Below the pieces are notes generated by a model. The model was not told the origin of the DNA and did no database searches. It worked only from the letters and a program-made list of their open reading frames with translations. The position numbers were made by a program, and so were the translations under genes. Below, piece after piece: positions 43,388-51,773 of a DNA stretch of 64,000 nucleotides (the first letter of the stretch is position 1; the number at the start of each line of letters is the position of its first letter). Source of the DNA: BACL27 sp964203235 (GTDB lineage Bacteria > Actinomycetota > Acidimicrobiia > Acidimicrobiales > Ilumatobacteraceae); assembly GCA_964203235.1 (NCBI GenBank), contig CAXNLE010000001.1, positions 744,001 through 808,000 of the forward strand. Direction: 5' to 3'.

Positions 43388-44742
43388 ACTCTTATTGGCA
43401 TGAGTCGGTAACGAGTACAGAAGTTAATCGTGGTTCTTTAAATTCAGATATTGATGTAGATATCGCGATTGTTGGCGCGGGTTATAGCGGTCTTTGGACT
43501 GCCTATTACCTCAAGAAATTGCAACCAGACGCGCGAGTCGCTGTCATCGAGTCAAATCATGTTGGGTTCGGTGCAAGCGGACGAAATGGCGGCTGGTGCA
43601 GTGGATTTTTGCCAATGACCCTTGCAGAGATTGAAAAACAACACAATCGTCAAACGGCAATTGAAATGTATAGCCAGAGTTTTGCAACAATCAACGAAAT
43701 TGAGAAAACTCTTAACAGCGAAAATATTGATTGCGACTTTCATCGCGGCGGCACTATTCACGGTGCGACAAATGCAGTTCAACATTCTCGTGTAGTTGAA
43801 GAAGTAAAAGAACTACATAGTTATGGATTTTCTGAAGATGATTCAAGAATGCTCACAATTGAAGAGTCGCGGGCCAAAATCAATATTTCAGGATTACTGG
43901 CGGCTAGTTACACACCTCATTGTGCGACGATTCATCCAGCGAAATTGGTATCAGGACTCGCAAAAGTTGTTGAGCGATTGGGCGTAAAGATTTACGAGAA
44001 TTCTCGCGTGACTGAGATAAATCCTCGCGTGATTAAACTAAAAAATTCAAAAATTCGCGCTGAAGTAGTTGTTCGCGCAACTGAAGGATTTACCTCACAG
44101 ATTAAACGTCATCGTAGAACTCTTGCCCCACTTTATTCATATATGGTCGCAACTGAGCCTTTAACGAAATCGCAACGCGATGAGATTGGTTGGCAGAATC
44201 GTGAGACTTACCACGATGCCCGGAACATGATTATTTATGTACAGATTACTCACGACGGTCGAATTGCTTTTGGTGGCAGAGGTGCGCCGTATCACTTCGG
44301 TTCACAAGTTAAGGCTAATTTCGATAATCATGACGAGATACATCAACGAATCATTTCATCGATGCACGAGGTTTTTCCTTTGACGAAAGATCTTGAAGTC
44401 ACACATCGTTGGGGTGGGCCCCTTGGTGTGCCGAGAAATTGGAAGCCATCGGTAAATTTTGATCGGCGATCAGGCTTGGCGTCACTTGGTGGATATGTCG
44501 GCGATGGCGTTGCGGCGACCAATTTGGCGGCTCGGACGCTCGCTCATTTGATCGCTGACGATAAACATCCATTGACGAACTTAGCGTGGGTCAACCAACC
44601 ATCACGAAAATGGGAGGTTGAACCATTGCGATATCTTGGGATCAACGGACTTCTGAAACTTTCCAACAGCATGGATAAGCACGAATATGAGACGGGTACT
44701 GTCGATAAGTTTCGTTCAAAAGTACTTGAACTTTTTATTTAA
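43384..44742 (+). CDS. FAD-dependent amine/amino acid oxidoreductase (DAO family)
   Basis: 452 residues. Dinucleotide-binding IAIVGAGYSGLWTAYYL, ESNHVGFGASGRNGGWCSGF (as in PuuB-type gamma-glutamylputrescine oxidases), and the C-terminal GGYVGDGVAATNLAARTLA. It probably oxidises a secondary or primary amine or a D-amino acid. GTG 43384 overlaps the esterase stop (GTGA); another in-frame GTG at 43369 is possible. Confidence 0.88.
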   Translation: MNSYWHESVTSTEVNRGSLNSDIDVDIAIVGAGYSGLWTAYYLKKLQPDARVAVIESNHVGFGASGRNGGWCSGFLPMTLAEIEKQHNRQTAIEMYSQSFATINEIEKTLNSENIDCDFHRGGTIHGATNAVQHSRVVEEVKELHSYGFSEDDSRMLTIEESRAKINISGLLAASYTPHCATIHPAKLVSGLAKVVERLGVKIYENSRVTEINPRVIKLKNSKIRAEVVVRATEGFTSQIKRHRRTLAPLYSYMVATEPLTKSQRDEIGWQNRETYHDARNMIIYVQITHDGRIAFGGRGAPYHFGSQVKANFDNHDEIHQRIISSMHEVFPLTKDLEVTHRWGGPLGVPRNWKPSVNFDRRSGLASLGGYVGDGVAATNLAARTLAHLIADDKHPLTNLAWVNQPSRKWEVEPLRYLGINGLLKLSNSMDKHEYETGTVDKFRSKVLELFI

Positions 44743-44766
44743 AGATCACTAACGATCGGATAGCCA

Positions 44767-45519
44767 ATGACTGATGACAAACACAAAGAATTAGATGGCA
44801 AAGTGGCGATCGTGACTGGGTCGTCATCTGGCATCGGCGAAGAAATTGCACGGCGATTGAGTGACCTCGGGGCAACTGTTGTGGTCAACTCTGCCAACTC
44901 TGTTGATGCGGGCCAGCAAGTAGCGAATTCTTTAACGACTGAATCACTTTATGTTCAAGCTGATATTAGTGATCAATCAGCCGGTCAAAAACTGATTGAC
45001 ACGACAATCAGCAAGTTCGGACAATTGGATATCTTAATTAATAACGCTGGGTGGACAACACTTGTTGCTCATCATGATTTAGATTCTCTGACTGATGAGA
45101 TTTTTGAGAAAACATTTGATGTCAATGTCTTTGGTACTTGGTGGTTGACGAAGGCAGCGATGCCCCATCTCAAAAAGAGTAGAGATGGCAACATCGTCAA
45201 CATCACGTCTATCGCCGGAGTCAGACCCGTGGGCAGTTCAATCGCTTATGCAATGACTAAGGCGGCGCTCAACCATATGACGGTTTTGCTCGCAAAATCT
45301 TGTGGGCCGGTGCGAGTAAATGCAGTTGCGCCGGGATTAGTCGAAACCCCGTGGACACGGGACTGGCAAGCACAGCACGACAATGTTTCTCGTGTTGCCC
45401 CGCTCAAGCGCTCAGCAACTCCACAAGATTGTGGTGAAGCGACCATTGCTCTAATTCGAAATAAATATGCAACTGGTCAGATATTCGTAGTCGATGGTGG
45501 CTTAACGCTCGTTATCTAG
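44767..45519 (+). CDS. SDR-family oxidoreductase
   Basis: 250-residue short-chain dehydrogenase with TGSSSGIGEE (cofactor motif), INNAG, catalytic Ser and YAMTK (Y-x3-K), and the C-terminal GQIFVVDGGLT. Cofactor preference and substrate unclear. It lies 24 nt after the amine oxidase and probably acts in the same route, for example on an aldehyde or ketone. Confidence 0.9.
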   Translation: MTDDKHKELDGKVAIVTGSSSGIGEEIARRLSDLGATVVVNSANSVDAGQQVANSLTTESLYVQADISDQSAGQKLIDTTISKFGQLDILINNAGWTTLVAHHDLDSLTDEIFEKTFDVNVFGTWWLTKAAMPHLKKSRDGNIVNITSIAGVRPVGSSIAYAMTKAALNHMTVLLAKSCGPVRVNAVAPGLVETPWTRDWQAQHDNVSRVAPLKRSATPQDCGEATIALIRNKYATGQIFVVDGGLTLVI

Positions 45520-45525
45520 TCGCTA

Positions 45526-46611
45526 TTAAATAAGTAACTCAGATATTTCAACAACCCTTTTTTGCGCAATGCTCAGATGAGCAGCCTGACCTATTGCCAC
45601 TGAGTTCAAACCATCGCTTAATGTCACATCAGATTTCGAACCGTTGCGAATAGCGCGCTGCATCGCAAGATGCTCAAGATATGAGGCTCCGGCATGGAAC
45701 CCTGCAACAACCCCGTGAGGTTGTTCGACAGTGAATTCTTCGACGCCAGATGCTCCGTTCGCCCGCAGGCCTATTCGTACTTTTGATTCTGTAATCAATG
45801 CTTCGAGTTTTGCGTTACTGCCAACAACAGAAATCTCTTGTTCATTTTTTGATCCTTCAGCGAACATCGAAAGATCCAACATTCCGCGAACGCCATTTTG
45901 ATAGTCAACGATTACAAAAGCATTATCCAGAATGTCTGATCTTTTACCGTCGTAGAATTCGTCGAGATGATTCACATCTTGGTTTCCTGAGGCAAACACC
46001 CGAATGGCGCGAGACTGGGCAATTAATCCCATCACATCAAAGAAGTGACAGCACTTCTCAACTAATGTTCCACCCGTATTTGAAGTGAAACGGTTCCAGT
46101 TATCTACTTTCTCAAGAAACGGAAACCTGTGTTCACGTATTGCAACCATTTGCACTTTGCCACATGTACCTGAACCAACTTCATTGAGCAGCCGCGCTGT
46201 CGGCGCCATATATCGATATTCGAGCCCGACCCACACCACTCTGCCATCACGATGTGTTTTGCGATCGCGCTCAATAGACAACTGGCAATCTTTGACATTC
46301 GTACACAGGGGTTTCTCAACAAGAACATGTAGCCCAGTTTCTAAAACATCGTTAAGAATATTCAAATGTGTGTGATTCGGCGTCGCGATGACTATCACAT
46401 CGAGATCCTGAGCAGAAAGCATTTCTCGATGATCAGAAAACTGCGTAACGCCATTGACGAGTTCAACAGTTTTAGCGCGACTCGGCGCATGAGTGTCACT
46501 GATCGCCACAACTTCGCAATTGTCAATTGCCAAAAGATTTCGAATGTGCTCTCGACCCATCATTCCTGAGCCGATTATGCCGTAACGCAAGTTTTTGCTT
46601 TCAATACTCAC
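45526..46611 (-). CDS. Gfo/Idh/MocA family oxidoreductase
   Basis: 361 residues; N-terminal Rossmann fold GIIGSGMMGREHI, the family motif VEKPLCTN, and the C-terminal alpha/beta domain. These enzymes oxidise or epimerise sugars or cyclitols with NAD(P). GTG 46611 has TAGCCT exactly 6 nt upstream. It is convergent with the SDR gene (6-nt gap). Confidence 0.9.
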   Translation of the reverse strand: MSIESKNLRYGIIGSGMMGREHIRNLLAIDNCEVVAISDTHAPSRAKTVELVNGVTQFSDHREMLSAQDLDVIVIATPNHTHLNILNDVLETGLHVLVEKPLCTNVKDCQLSIERDRKTHRDGRVVWVGLEYRYMAPTARLLNEVGSGTCGKVQMVAIREHRFPFLEKVDNWNRFTSNTGGTLVEKCCHFFDVMGLIAQSRAIRVFASGNQDVNHLDEFYDGKRSDILDNAFVIVDYQNGVRGMLDLSMFAEGSKNEQEISVVGSNAKLEALITESKVRIGLRANGASGVEEFTVEQPHGVVAGFHAGASYLEHLAMQRAIRNGSKSDVTLSDGLNSVAIGQAAHLSIAQKRVVEISELLI

Positions 46612-46617
46612 GGTCTC

Positions 46618-46623
46618 AGGCTA
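46618..46623 (-). promoter_or_regulatory. Putative -10 box for leaderless start at 46611
   Basis: TAGCCT on the minus strand, then GAGACC, then GTG. The divergent metallo-hydrolase gene has TAATCT 8 nt before its ATG. Confidence 0.5.
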
Positions 46624-46643
46624 GATCGCTAATCTATTCAACT

Positions 46644-47378
46644 ATGAGCACTACGAATATGAATATCACGCAAGATCGGCTTTATTTCCGTCAGCTTTTA
46701 TCGGGTCGCGATTTCGCGACGTCAGACCACCTTGCCAATCAGATGGTGAATTTCGTTTACTTGATCGGTGATCGACAAACTCGTGAATGTGTGATTGTCG
46801 ACCCTGCTTACGCCGTAAAAGATTTGCTAGAAATCATCGTTATAGATGAAATGAACCTAACTGGAGTTCTGGCAACGCACTATCACGCTGATCATGTTGG
46901 TGGCTCAATGATGGGTATGAACATTGAGGGTGTCGCCGCACTTCTTGAATTGCAACAGGTTCCAATTCATGTCAACACTGATGAAGCTGCGTGGGTGACA
47001 CGCACGACTGGAATCTCAGAAACCGATTTAGTTAAACATTCAGGTGGTGACAAGTTGAACGTGGGTGAAGTTGAGATCACTTTCGTGCACACGCCTGGGC
47101 ATACGCCTGGTAGTCAATGTTTTTTGGTTGCACAACGACTCGTCGCTGGCGACACACTTTTTCTTGAAGGATGCGGACGAACTGACTTACCAGGCAGCGA
47201 CCCCGGTCAAATGTTTTCGAGTTTGCAAAAACTCTCCCAAATGCCATCAGATACTTTGGTTTGCCCGGGCCATCAATATTCTGCGATGCCTTCAAGCAAC
47301 CTAGGTGACGTGGTTGCTACAAATCATGTTTTTAGGCCGCAGACGCAGGAACAATGGCTTGAATGGTTTGGAAGATAA
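46644..47378 (+). CDS. Metallo-beta-lactamase-fold hydrolase
   Basis: 244 residues with THYHADHVGG (H-x-H-x-DH), VHTPGHTPGS, LVAGDTLF and CPGHQY: all zinc ligands of a glyoxalase II-like hydrolase. The PGSDPGQMFSSL region resembles persulfide-dioxygenase/glyoxalase II members, so thioester or sulfur metabolism is possible. ATG 46644 is used; the longer frame overlaps the divergent gene. Confidence 0.88.
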   Translation: MSTTNMNITQDRLYFRQLLSGRDFATSDHLANQMVNFVYLIGDRQTRECVIVDPAYAVKDLLEIIVIDEMNLTGVLATHYHADHVGGSMMGMNIEGVAALLELQQVPIHVNTDEAAWVTRTTGISETDLVKHSGGDKLNVGEVEITFVHTPGHTPGSQCFLVAQRLVAGDTLFLEGCGRTDLPGSDPGQMFSSLQKLSQMPSDTLVCPGHQYSAMPSSNLGDVVATNHVFRPQTQEQWLEWFGR

Positions 47379-47395
47379 ATCTACGTTTCTAGCAG

Positions 47396-48127
47396 TTAAC
47401 TGAATATCGCATTAGCAATTGCACTTAGACCACTCAGTGTCAGCAAACCAATTACAAGATTTCGAAAGTGATCTGGATTAATCCGCGAGCGCAAACGTGT
47501 CCCGATAAATACACCTGTTCCCATTACAGGAATCGAAAATAATGCGAGTTGCAGCGCTTCTCCTGTCATCTTGCCTGCCACGGTGAAAATAACCAATGTA
47601 AAGAAGTTTAAAAAAGTAAATACTCGATTTAATACAGCGCGAAAATCTTGCGGTTCAAAGTGTCGCGCGTGAAGCAAAAATACAAGTGGGGGCCCATTTG
47701 TTGAGGTCGCAGTTGACAAAACACCCGCTATCACTCCCATTGCGTAGTCGAATTGTTTTGGCAGTCGCTGTAAATCGAAGCCTTTGATACTCAAGAAAAC
47801 ACCGAACAACACGACGATGCCAAGGATGCCCTTCATCAATCGAGCGTCAAGATTCAACAAAAGCCATAAACCAAACGGCATGCCGATAATGGCTGAGCAG
47901 ACAAGTCGCTGTGACATCTCACGGGCTGTTACTGCACGAGACTCCCACCATTGGACAGCGCAACTGACCGTCGAAACAGTCGTTGCAGTCACAACCGCAG
48001 TTGGCAGATCAACGAAAAAGATCATTAATGGAACCGATATCAAACCAAAACCGAAACCAAAAAGCGCTTGGATCGTTGACGCACCCAACACGATAATTGC
48101 GATGAATGCGAATTGTTGAATTGTCAT
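47396..48127 (-). CDS. Sulfite exporter TauE/SafE family protein
   Basis: 243-residue polytopic protein with about 7-8 spans and the two-repeat TSUP design (FGFGFGLISVPLMIFFVD in the first repeat; GVLSTATSTNGPPLVFLLHA in the second). Members move sulfite, sulfonates or organic acids. It starts 5 nt after the aminotransferase stop, so the two are one operon. Confidence 0.87.
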   Translation of the reverse strand: MTIQQFAFIAIIVLGASTIQALFGFGFGLISVPLMIFFVDLPTAVVTATTVSTVSCAVQWWESRAVTAREMSQRLVCSAIIGMPFGLWLLLNLDARLMKGILGIVVLFGVFLSIKGFDLQRLPKQFDYAMGVIAGVLSTATSTNGPPLVFLLHARHFEPQDFRAVLNRVFTFLNFFTLVIFTVAGKMTGEALQLALFSIPVMGTGVFIGTRLRSRINPDHFRNLVIGLLTLSGLSAIANAIFS

Positions 48128-48132
48128 GATTT

Positions 48133-49479
48133 CTAATTAAGCAATGTATCTAATGCGGCATTGAACACTTGTGTGTGTTTGTCAACATCCTCTGTTGTGT
48201 GAAATGGCGACATCAAAGCCATATTGTGAAACGGCGTCAAAAGAACTCCGCGATTTACCGCCCAAAGATGCATGAAGTTTTCAAGTTGCGGGTCAGATGC
48301 CGCAGCCGCTTGTGCTCCATTTTGGGGCGGCGAACAATACCAATATTCAGCGCGGCAACCGAGTTGCTGCACACTCCAATCAAGATTGTGTTCTGTGAAT
48401 GATCTCTCTACGCCACTTGCCCACCGTGTTGCTAATGAACGCGTTTTCTCAAATTGTTCGGGCAACAGACAGTTTGTCAAAGTAACTTTCATTGCTGCCA
48501 TCGCTAGAGCACTTCCGGCGAGAGTTCCGCCGATGCCAGAAACGTCAACATCGTGATCGACAATTTTCGAAGTTAACTGTCTCGCAAGTTCTTCTGAAAG
48601 CCCGTAGGCAGCAACGGGAAACCCGCCTCCAATACTTTTACCGATCACCAAAATATCTGGCTTTAGATTCCAAAGTTCTGTGCAACCACCTGCACCAGCA
48701 CAAATCGTGTGAGTTTCATCGACTACTAGCAGCGTGCCGTATTTTGACGTCAACCTTCGCACACCTTCTAAATATCCAGGTTCGGGTAGCACAATACCGA
48801 TATTGGTCAGCGCGGGTTCAATCAACATGCACGCAACATCACGGTGAGCAAGTTGTATCTCGAGGGTTTCAAGATCGTTATACGGTACGACTCGTGTTGT
48901 TAATGCGGGATCAATTTGTGGACCGATTGCACCTGGTCGCGATATGGTCTGGCCGTGCTCGTCGGCAATAACTAGCGTTTCATCTACGGTGCCGTGGTAA
49001 CACCAATCGTGCACCAAAATTTTTGGCCGCTTAGTCAGATGTCTTGCGATTCGCAAAACGAATCGGTTGGCATCGGTTGCACTCACTGCGAATTGCCACT
49101 TCGATAAACCAAATCTACGCGTGAGTTCTTCGCCTACCCATGTCGCATCTTGCGTTGGCAACATCGTTGTTGCACCTTTGTTCATTTGCGCTGAAATTGC
49201 TTCGGTGATTTCTTCGACTCCGTGACCGATCATTGAGCCAGTGTCTCCAAGACAAAAATCGATGTAGTCAATATCGTCGATATCTGTAAACATTGCGCCC
49301 TGGGCTTGGCGAACATGGATAGGAAACGAACCAGGCAAGCGTGTCATCCACGGCATCGGCACCCCACCTACCAATGATTGAATATTTGACTTAGACGCGA
49401 TCTTTGATTTTGGGTGAAGTTTTTCAAAGAGAAGTTCTTCGATCTCAAGTACTTGGCCTAAACGATTTCGATTGATCAT
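48133..49479 (-). CDS. Class III (GSA-like) aminotransferase
   Basis: 448-residue PLP enzyme of the glutamate-1-semialdehyde aminomutase/omega-transaminase type: VVDETHTICAGAGG (PLP-pyridine Asp) and the Schiff-base Lys in VIGKSIGGGFPVAAYG. It is not a hemL-like housekeeping copy by context, being next to a TSUP transporter and catabolic hydrolases; it may transaminate an amine or beta-amino acid. Divergent from the M20 gene with a 37-bp gap. Confidence 0.88.
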   Translation of the reverse strand: MINRNRLGQVLEIEELLFEKLHPKSKIASKSNIQSLVGGVPMPWMTRLPGSFPIHVRQAQGAMFTDIDDIDYIDFCLGDTGSMIGHGVEEITEAISAQMNKGATTMLPTQDATWVGEELTRRFGLSKWQFAVSATDANRFVLRIARHLTKRPKILVHDWCYHGTVDETLVIADEHGQTISRPGAIGPQIDPALTTRVVPYNDLETLEIQLAHRDVACMLIEPALTNIGIVLPEPGYLEGVRRLTSKYGTLLVVDETHTICAGAGGCTELWNLKPDILVIGKSIGGGFPVAAYGLSEELARQLTSKIVDHDVDVSGIGGTLAGSALAMAAMKVTLTNCLLPEQFEKTRSLATRWASGVERSFTEHNLDWSVQQLGCRAEYWYCSPPQNGAQAAAASDPQLENFMHLWAVNRGVLLTPFHNMALMSPFHTTEDVDKHTQVFNAALDTLLN

Positions 49480-49504
49480 CTAACTATCATGACAAATATG
49501 GGTG

Positions 49505-49510
49505 TAAAAT
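49505..49510 (+). promoter_or_regulatory. Putative -10 box for leaderless start at 49517
   Basis: TAAAAT then CTATAA then GTG. Confidence 0.5.
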
Positions 49511-49516
49511 CTATAA

Positions 49517-50782
49517 GTGGCTATCGGAGTCTTCAGTAATCAGAATCGTGAACTGAGTATTAATCGCGATCGTTTGATGTCGCGGATCAACGCCCTCGCC
49601 GAAATATCTCCGATTGAGGGCGGAGGCAATTGTCGGCTCGCACTCACCGACGAAGATATGCACGGCCGCAACTTACTAGTTGATTGGATGCGTGAATGCA
49701 ATCTCGAGATTTCAATAGATGCAGTCGGAAATATTATCGGCATCTGGAATGTCGGCACAGGTGCCCCGGTGATGTCTGGTTCGCATATTGACACGGTTAG
49801 AACTGGCGGAAGATTTGATGGCTGCTACGGCGTACTCGCGGCTCTTGAAGTTATTGAAACTTGTCAACAAGCAGGCCTTAATCCAGTGCGTCCGCTTGCA
49901 GTTGGAATCTTCACTGATGAAGAAGGTGCAAGGTTTGCCCCAGACATGCTCGGGTCTCTCGTATATGTCGGCGGTATGCCACTCGAAGAGGCTCTTGATG
50001 TGATCGCAATTGATGGTGCCAAACTTGGCGATGAACTCGTAAGAATTGGCTACTCGGGTGTCGCCCCTTGCCCAGGTCTTGTACCGCATGCCTTTGTTGA
50101 ATTGCACATCGAACAAGGGCCGATGCTTGAGGCCAACGGTGTGCGAATTGGTGCAGTGACCAGCGTGCAAGGTATTTCGTGGCAAGAAGTTACGATCACG
50201 GGTCAATCAAATCACGCTGGCACTACGCCAATGTCATTAAGACATGATCCGGCTTTGGTGGCTGCTGAGATAACAGTGTTTATTCGTCAACTTGCTAAAG
50301 AAATGGGCGGCGATCAAGTTTGCACCGTTGGGAAAATTGACATTCATCCGAATCTGACAAACGTTGTCGCTGCTAGAGCAACGATCACTCTTGATGTGCG
50401 TAACACCGATGAGAAACTTTTGAAATACGCCGAATCAAAAATTGCTGAATATTTGCAAGTTGTCGCTTCGGCTGAAGGCGTGAAGATCACTACTCGAGAA
50501 CTAGTGAGATTTGAACCTGTCGTATTCGACGATCGTGTAATTGATTGTGTTGAGAAGATTGCCAAAGATCAAGGAAACTCCGTGCAACGTATGCCATCAG
50601 GTGCGGGTCATGATGCACAAATGTTGGCGCGAGTTTGCCCCTCTGGAATGATTTTCGTGCCAAGTGTCAAAGGTATTAGTCATAACCCGGCTGAGTTCAC
50701 TGAGACTGATGATCTCATTGCTGGCGCAAACATTTTGCTTCACACAATGCTTTCACTAACCACTCTTGAACACTCAAACTAA
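49517..50782 (+). CDS. M20 family amidohydrolase (allantoate amidohydrolase / N-carbamoyl-L-amino acid hydrolase type)
   Basis: 421 residues with the AtzC/HyuC-like di-metal set: GSHIDTV, GRFDGCYG, FTDEEGARF, ELHIEQGP, and the last metal His in GISHNPAEFT; SNHAGTTPM is the dimerisation-domain signature. Such enzymes hydrolyse ureido groups of allantoate, ureidopropionate or N-carbamoyl-L-amino acids. It is GTG-initiated and sits 15 nt before a D-carbamoylase, an uncommon pairing since the stereochemistry differs. Confidence 0.9.
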   Translation: MAIGVFSNQNRELSINRDRLMSRINALAEISPIEGGGNCRLALTDEDMHGRNLLVDWMRECNLEISIDAVGNIIGIWNVGTGAPVMSGSHIDTVRTGGRFDGCYGVLAALEVIETCQQAGLNPVRPLAVGIFTDEEGARFAPDMLGSLVYVGGMPLEEALDVIAIDGAKLGDELVRIGYSGVAPCPGLVPHAFVELHIEQGPMLEANGVRIGAVTSVQGISWQEVTITGQSNHAGTTPMSLRHDPALVAAEITVFIRQLAKEMGGDQVCTVGKIDIHPNLTNVVAARATITLDVRNTDEKLLKYAESKIAEYLQVVASAEGVKITTRELVRFEPVVFDDRVIDCVEKIAKDQGNSVQRMPSGAGHDAQMLARVCPSGMIFVPSVKGISHNPAEFTETDDLIAGANILLHTMLSLTTLEHSN

Positions 50783-50797
50783 GATTCTAGAAATGAC

Positions 50798-51721
50798 ATG
50801 ACTCGCCTACTGAAAGTTGCAGCCGCACAACTCGGTCCAATTCAGCGCACAGATGATCGACAATCAGTCGTCAAGCGTTTGATTGAACTACTTCGAAATG
50901 CACATTCACAAAAGGCCGAGTTAGTTGTGTTTCCTGAATTGGCACTCACGACATTTTTCCCACGCTGGTTTGTTGATGATATTTCAGAAGCTAATCATTG
51001 GTATGAGACTCAAATGCCATCGCCGATTACTCAGCCGTTATTTGATGAGGCGAAGAGTCTTGGTATCGGATTCTGTTTGGGTTACGCAGAACTAACGCCA
51101 AACGGTGAGCGTTTTAATACCCAAATATTGGTTGAGCGCAATGGAGACGCTGTCGCCAAATATCGCAAGGTTCACATACCAGGACACGAAACCCATGAAC
51201 CTGATCGGCCATTTCAACATGCAGAACGCTATTACTTCAAACCGAGTGATGAGGGCTTCGGAGTATGGCAAGCATTTAACGGTCGCATCGGAATGATGAT
51301 CTGTAACGATCGACGTTGGCCAGAAAGTTATCGCGTCATGGGTTTGCAAGGCGTTGAAATGATTCTCTGTGGTTACAACACACCGCTGCAATACATCCCC
51401 GACCCAACGCAAGACCCACTGCAAAGTTTTCACAATGCATTAGTTATGCAAAGCGGCGCGTATCAAAACGGCACCTTCGTAGTTGGCGTGGCAAAAGGTG
51501 GCATCGAAGAAGGTGTCGACAGTTTGGCCGATTCAAGCATTATTGCGCCGTCTGGTGAACTTCTTGCAAAGACATCTACGAGTGGCGATGAGGTGATCAC
51601 AGCGACCTGTGATCTGGACTGGTGCTACAACTACAAAAACACTCTGTTCAACTTTGACCGTTACCGTCGACCTGAGGTTTATGGGCGCATAACTAGTCAA
51701 AGAGGCTCATTAAACGAATAA
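50798..51721 (+). CDS. N-carbamoyl-D-amino acid hydrolase (nitrilase superfamily)
   Basis: 307 residues closely following the Agrobacterium D-carbamoylase pattern: FPELALTTFFPRW with catalytic Glu47, KYRKVHIPGH with Lys124, and ICNDRRWPE with Cys169; also LGIGFCLGYAEL and the C-terminal NFDRYRRPEVYG. It converts N-carbamoyl-D-amino acids to D-amino acids, CO2 and ammonia. No hydantoinase is found in the window, so its substrate may come from purine- or other heterocycle-derived ureido compounds. Confidence 0.92.
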   Translation: MTRLLKVAAAQLGPIQRTDDRQSVVKRLIELLRNAHSQKAELVVFPELALTTFFPRWFVDDISEANHWYETQMPSPITQPLFDEAKSLGIGFCLGYAELTPNGERFNTQILVERNGDAVAKYRKVHIPGHETHEPDRPFQHAERYYFKPSDEGFGVWQAFNGRIGMMICNDRRWPESYRVMGLQGVEMILCGYNTPLQYIPDPTQDPLQSFHNALVMQSGAYQNGTFVVGVAKGGIEEGVDSLADSSIIAPSGELLAKTSTSGDEVITATCDLDWCYNYKNTLFNFDRYRRPEVYGRITSQRGSLNE

Positions 51722-51728
51722 TCGCATC

Positions 51729-51743
51729 TTTACATAATGTAAA
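51729..51743. promoter_or_regulatory. Operator-like palindrome before the molybdenum hydroxylase operon
   Basis: TTTACAT-A-ATGTAAA, perfect over 15 bp, ends 18 bp before the -10 box at 51762-51767 and so covers the probable -35 region. A repressor site is likely by position; the regulator is not in the window. Confidence 0.55.
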
Positions 51744-51761
51744 CCTGAACCCCAATAGGGC

Positions 51762-51767
51762 TATGGT
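51762..51767 (+). promoter_or_regulatory. Putative -10 box for leaderless start at 51774
   Basis: TATGGT then TAAGAC then GTG. Confidence 0.5.
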
Positions 51768-51773
51768 TAAGAC

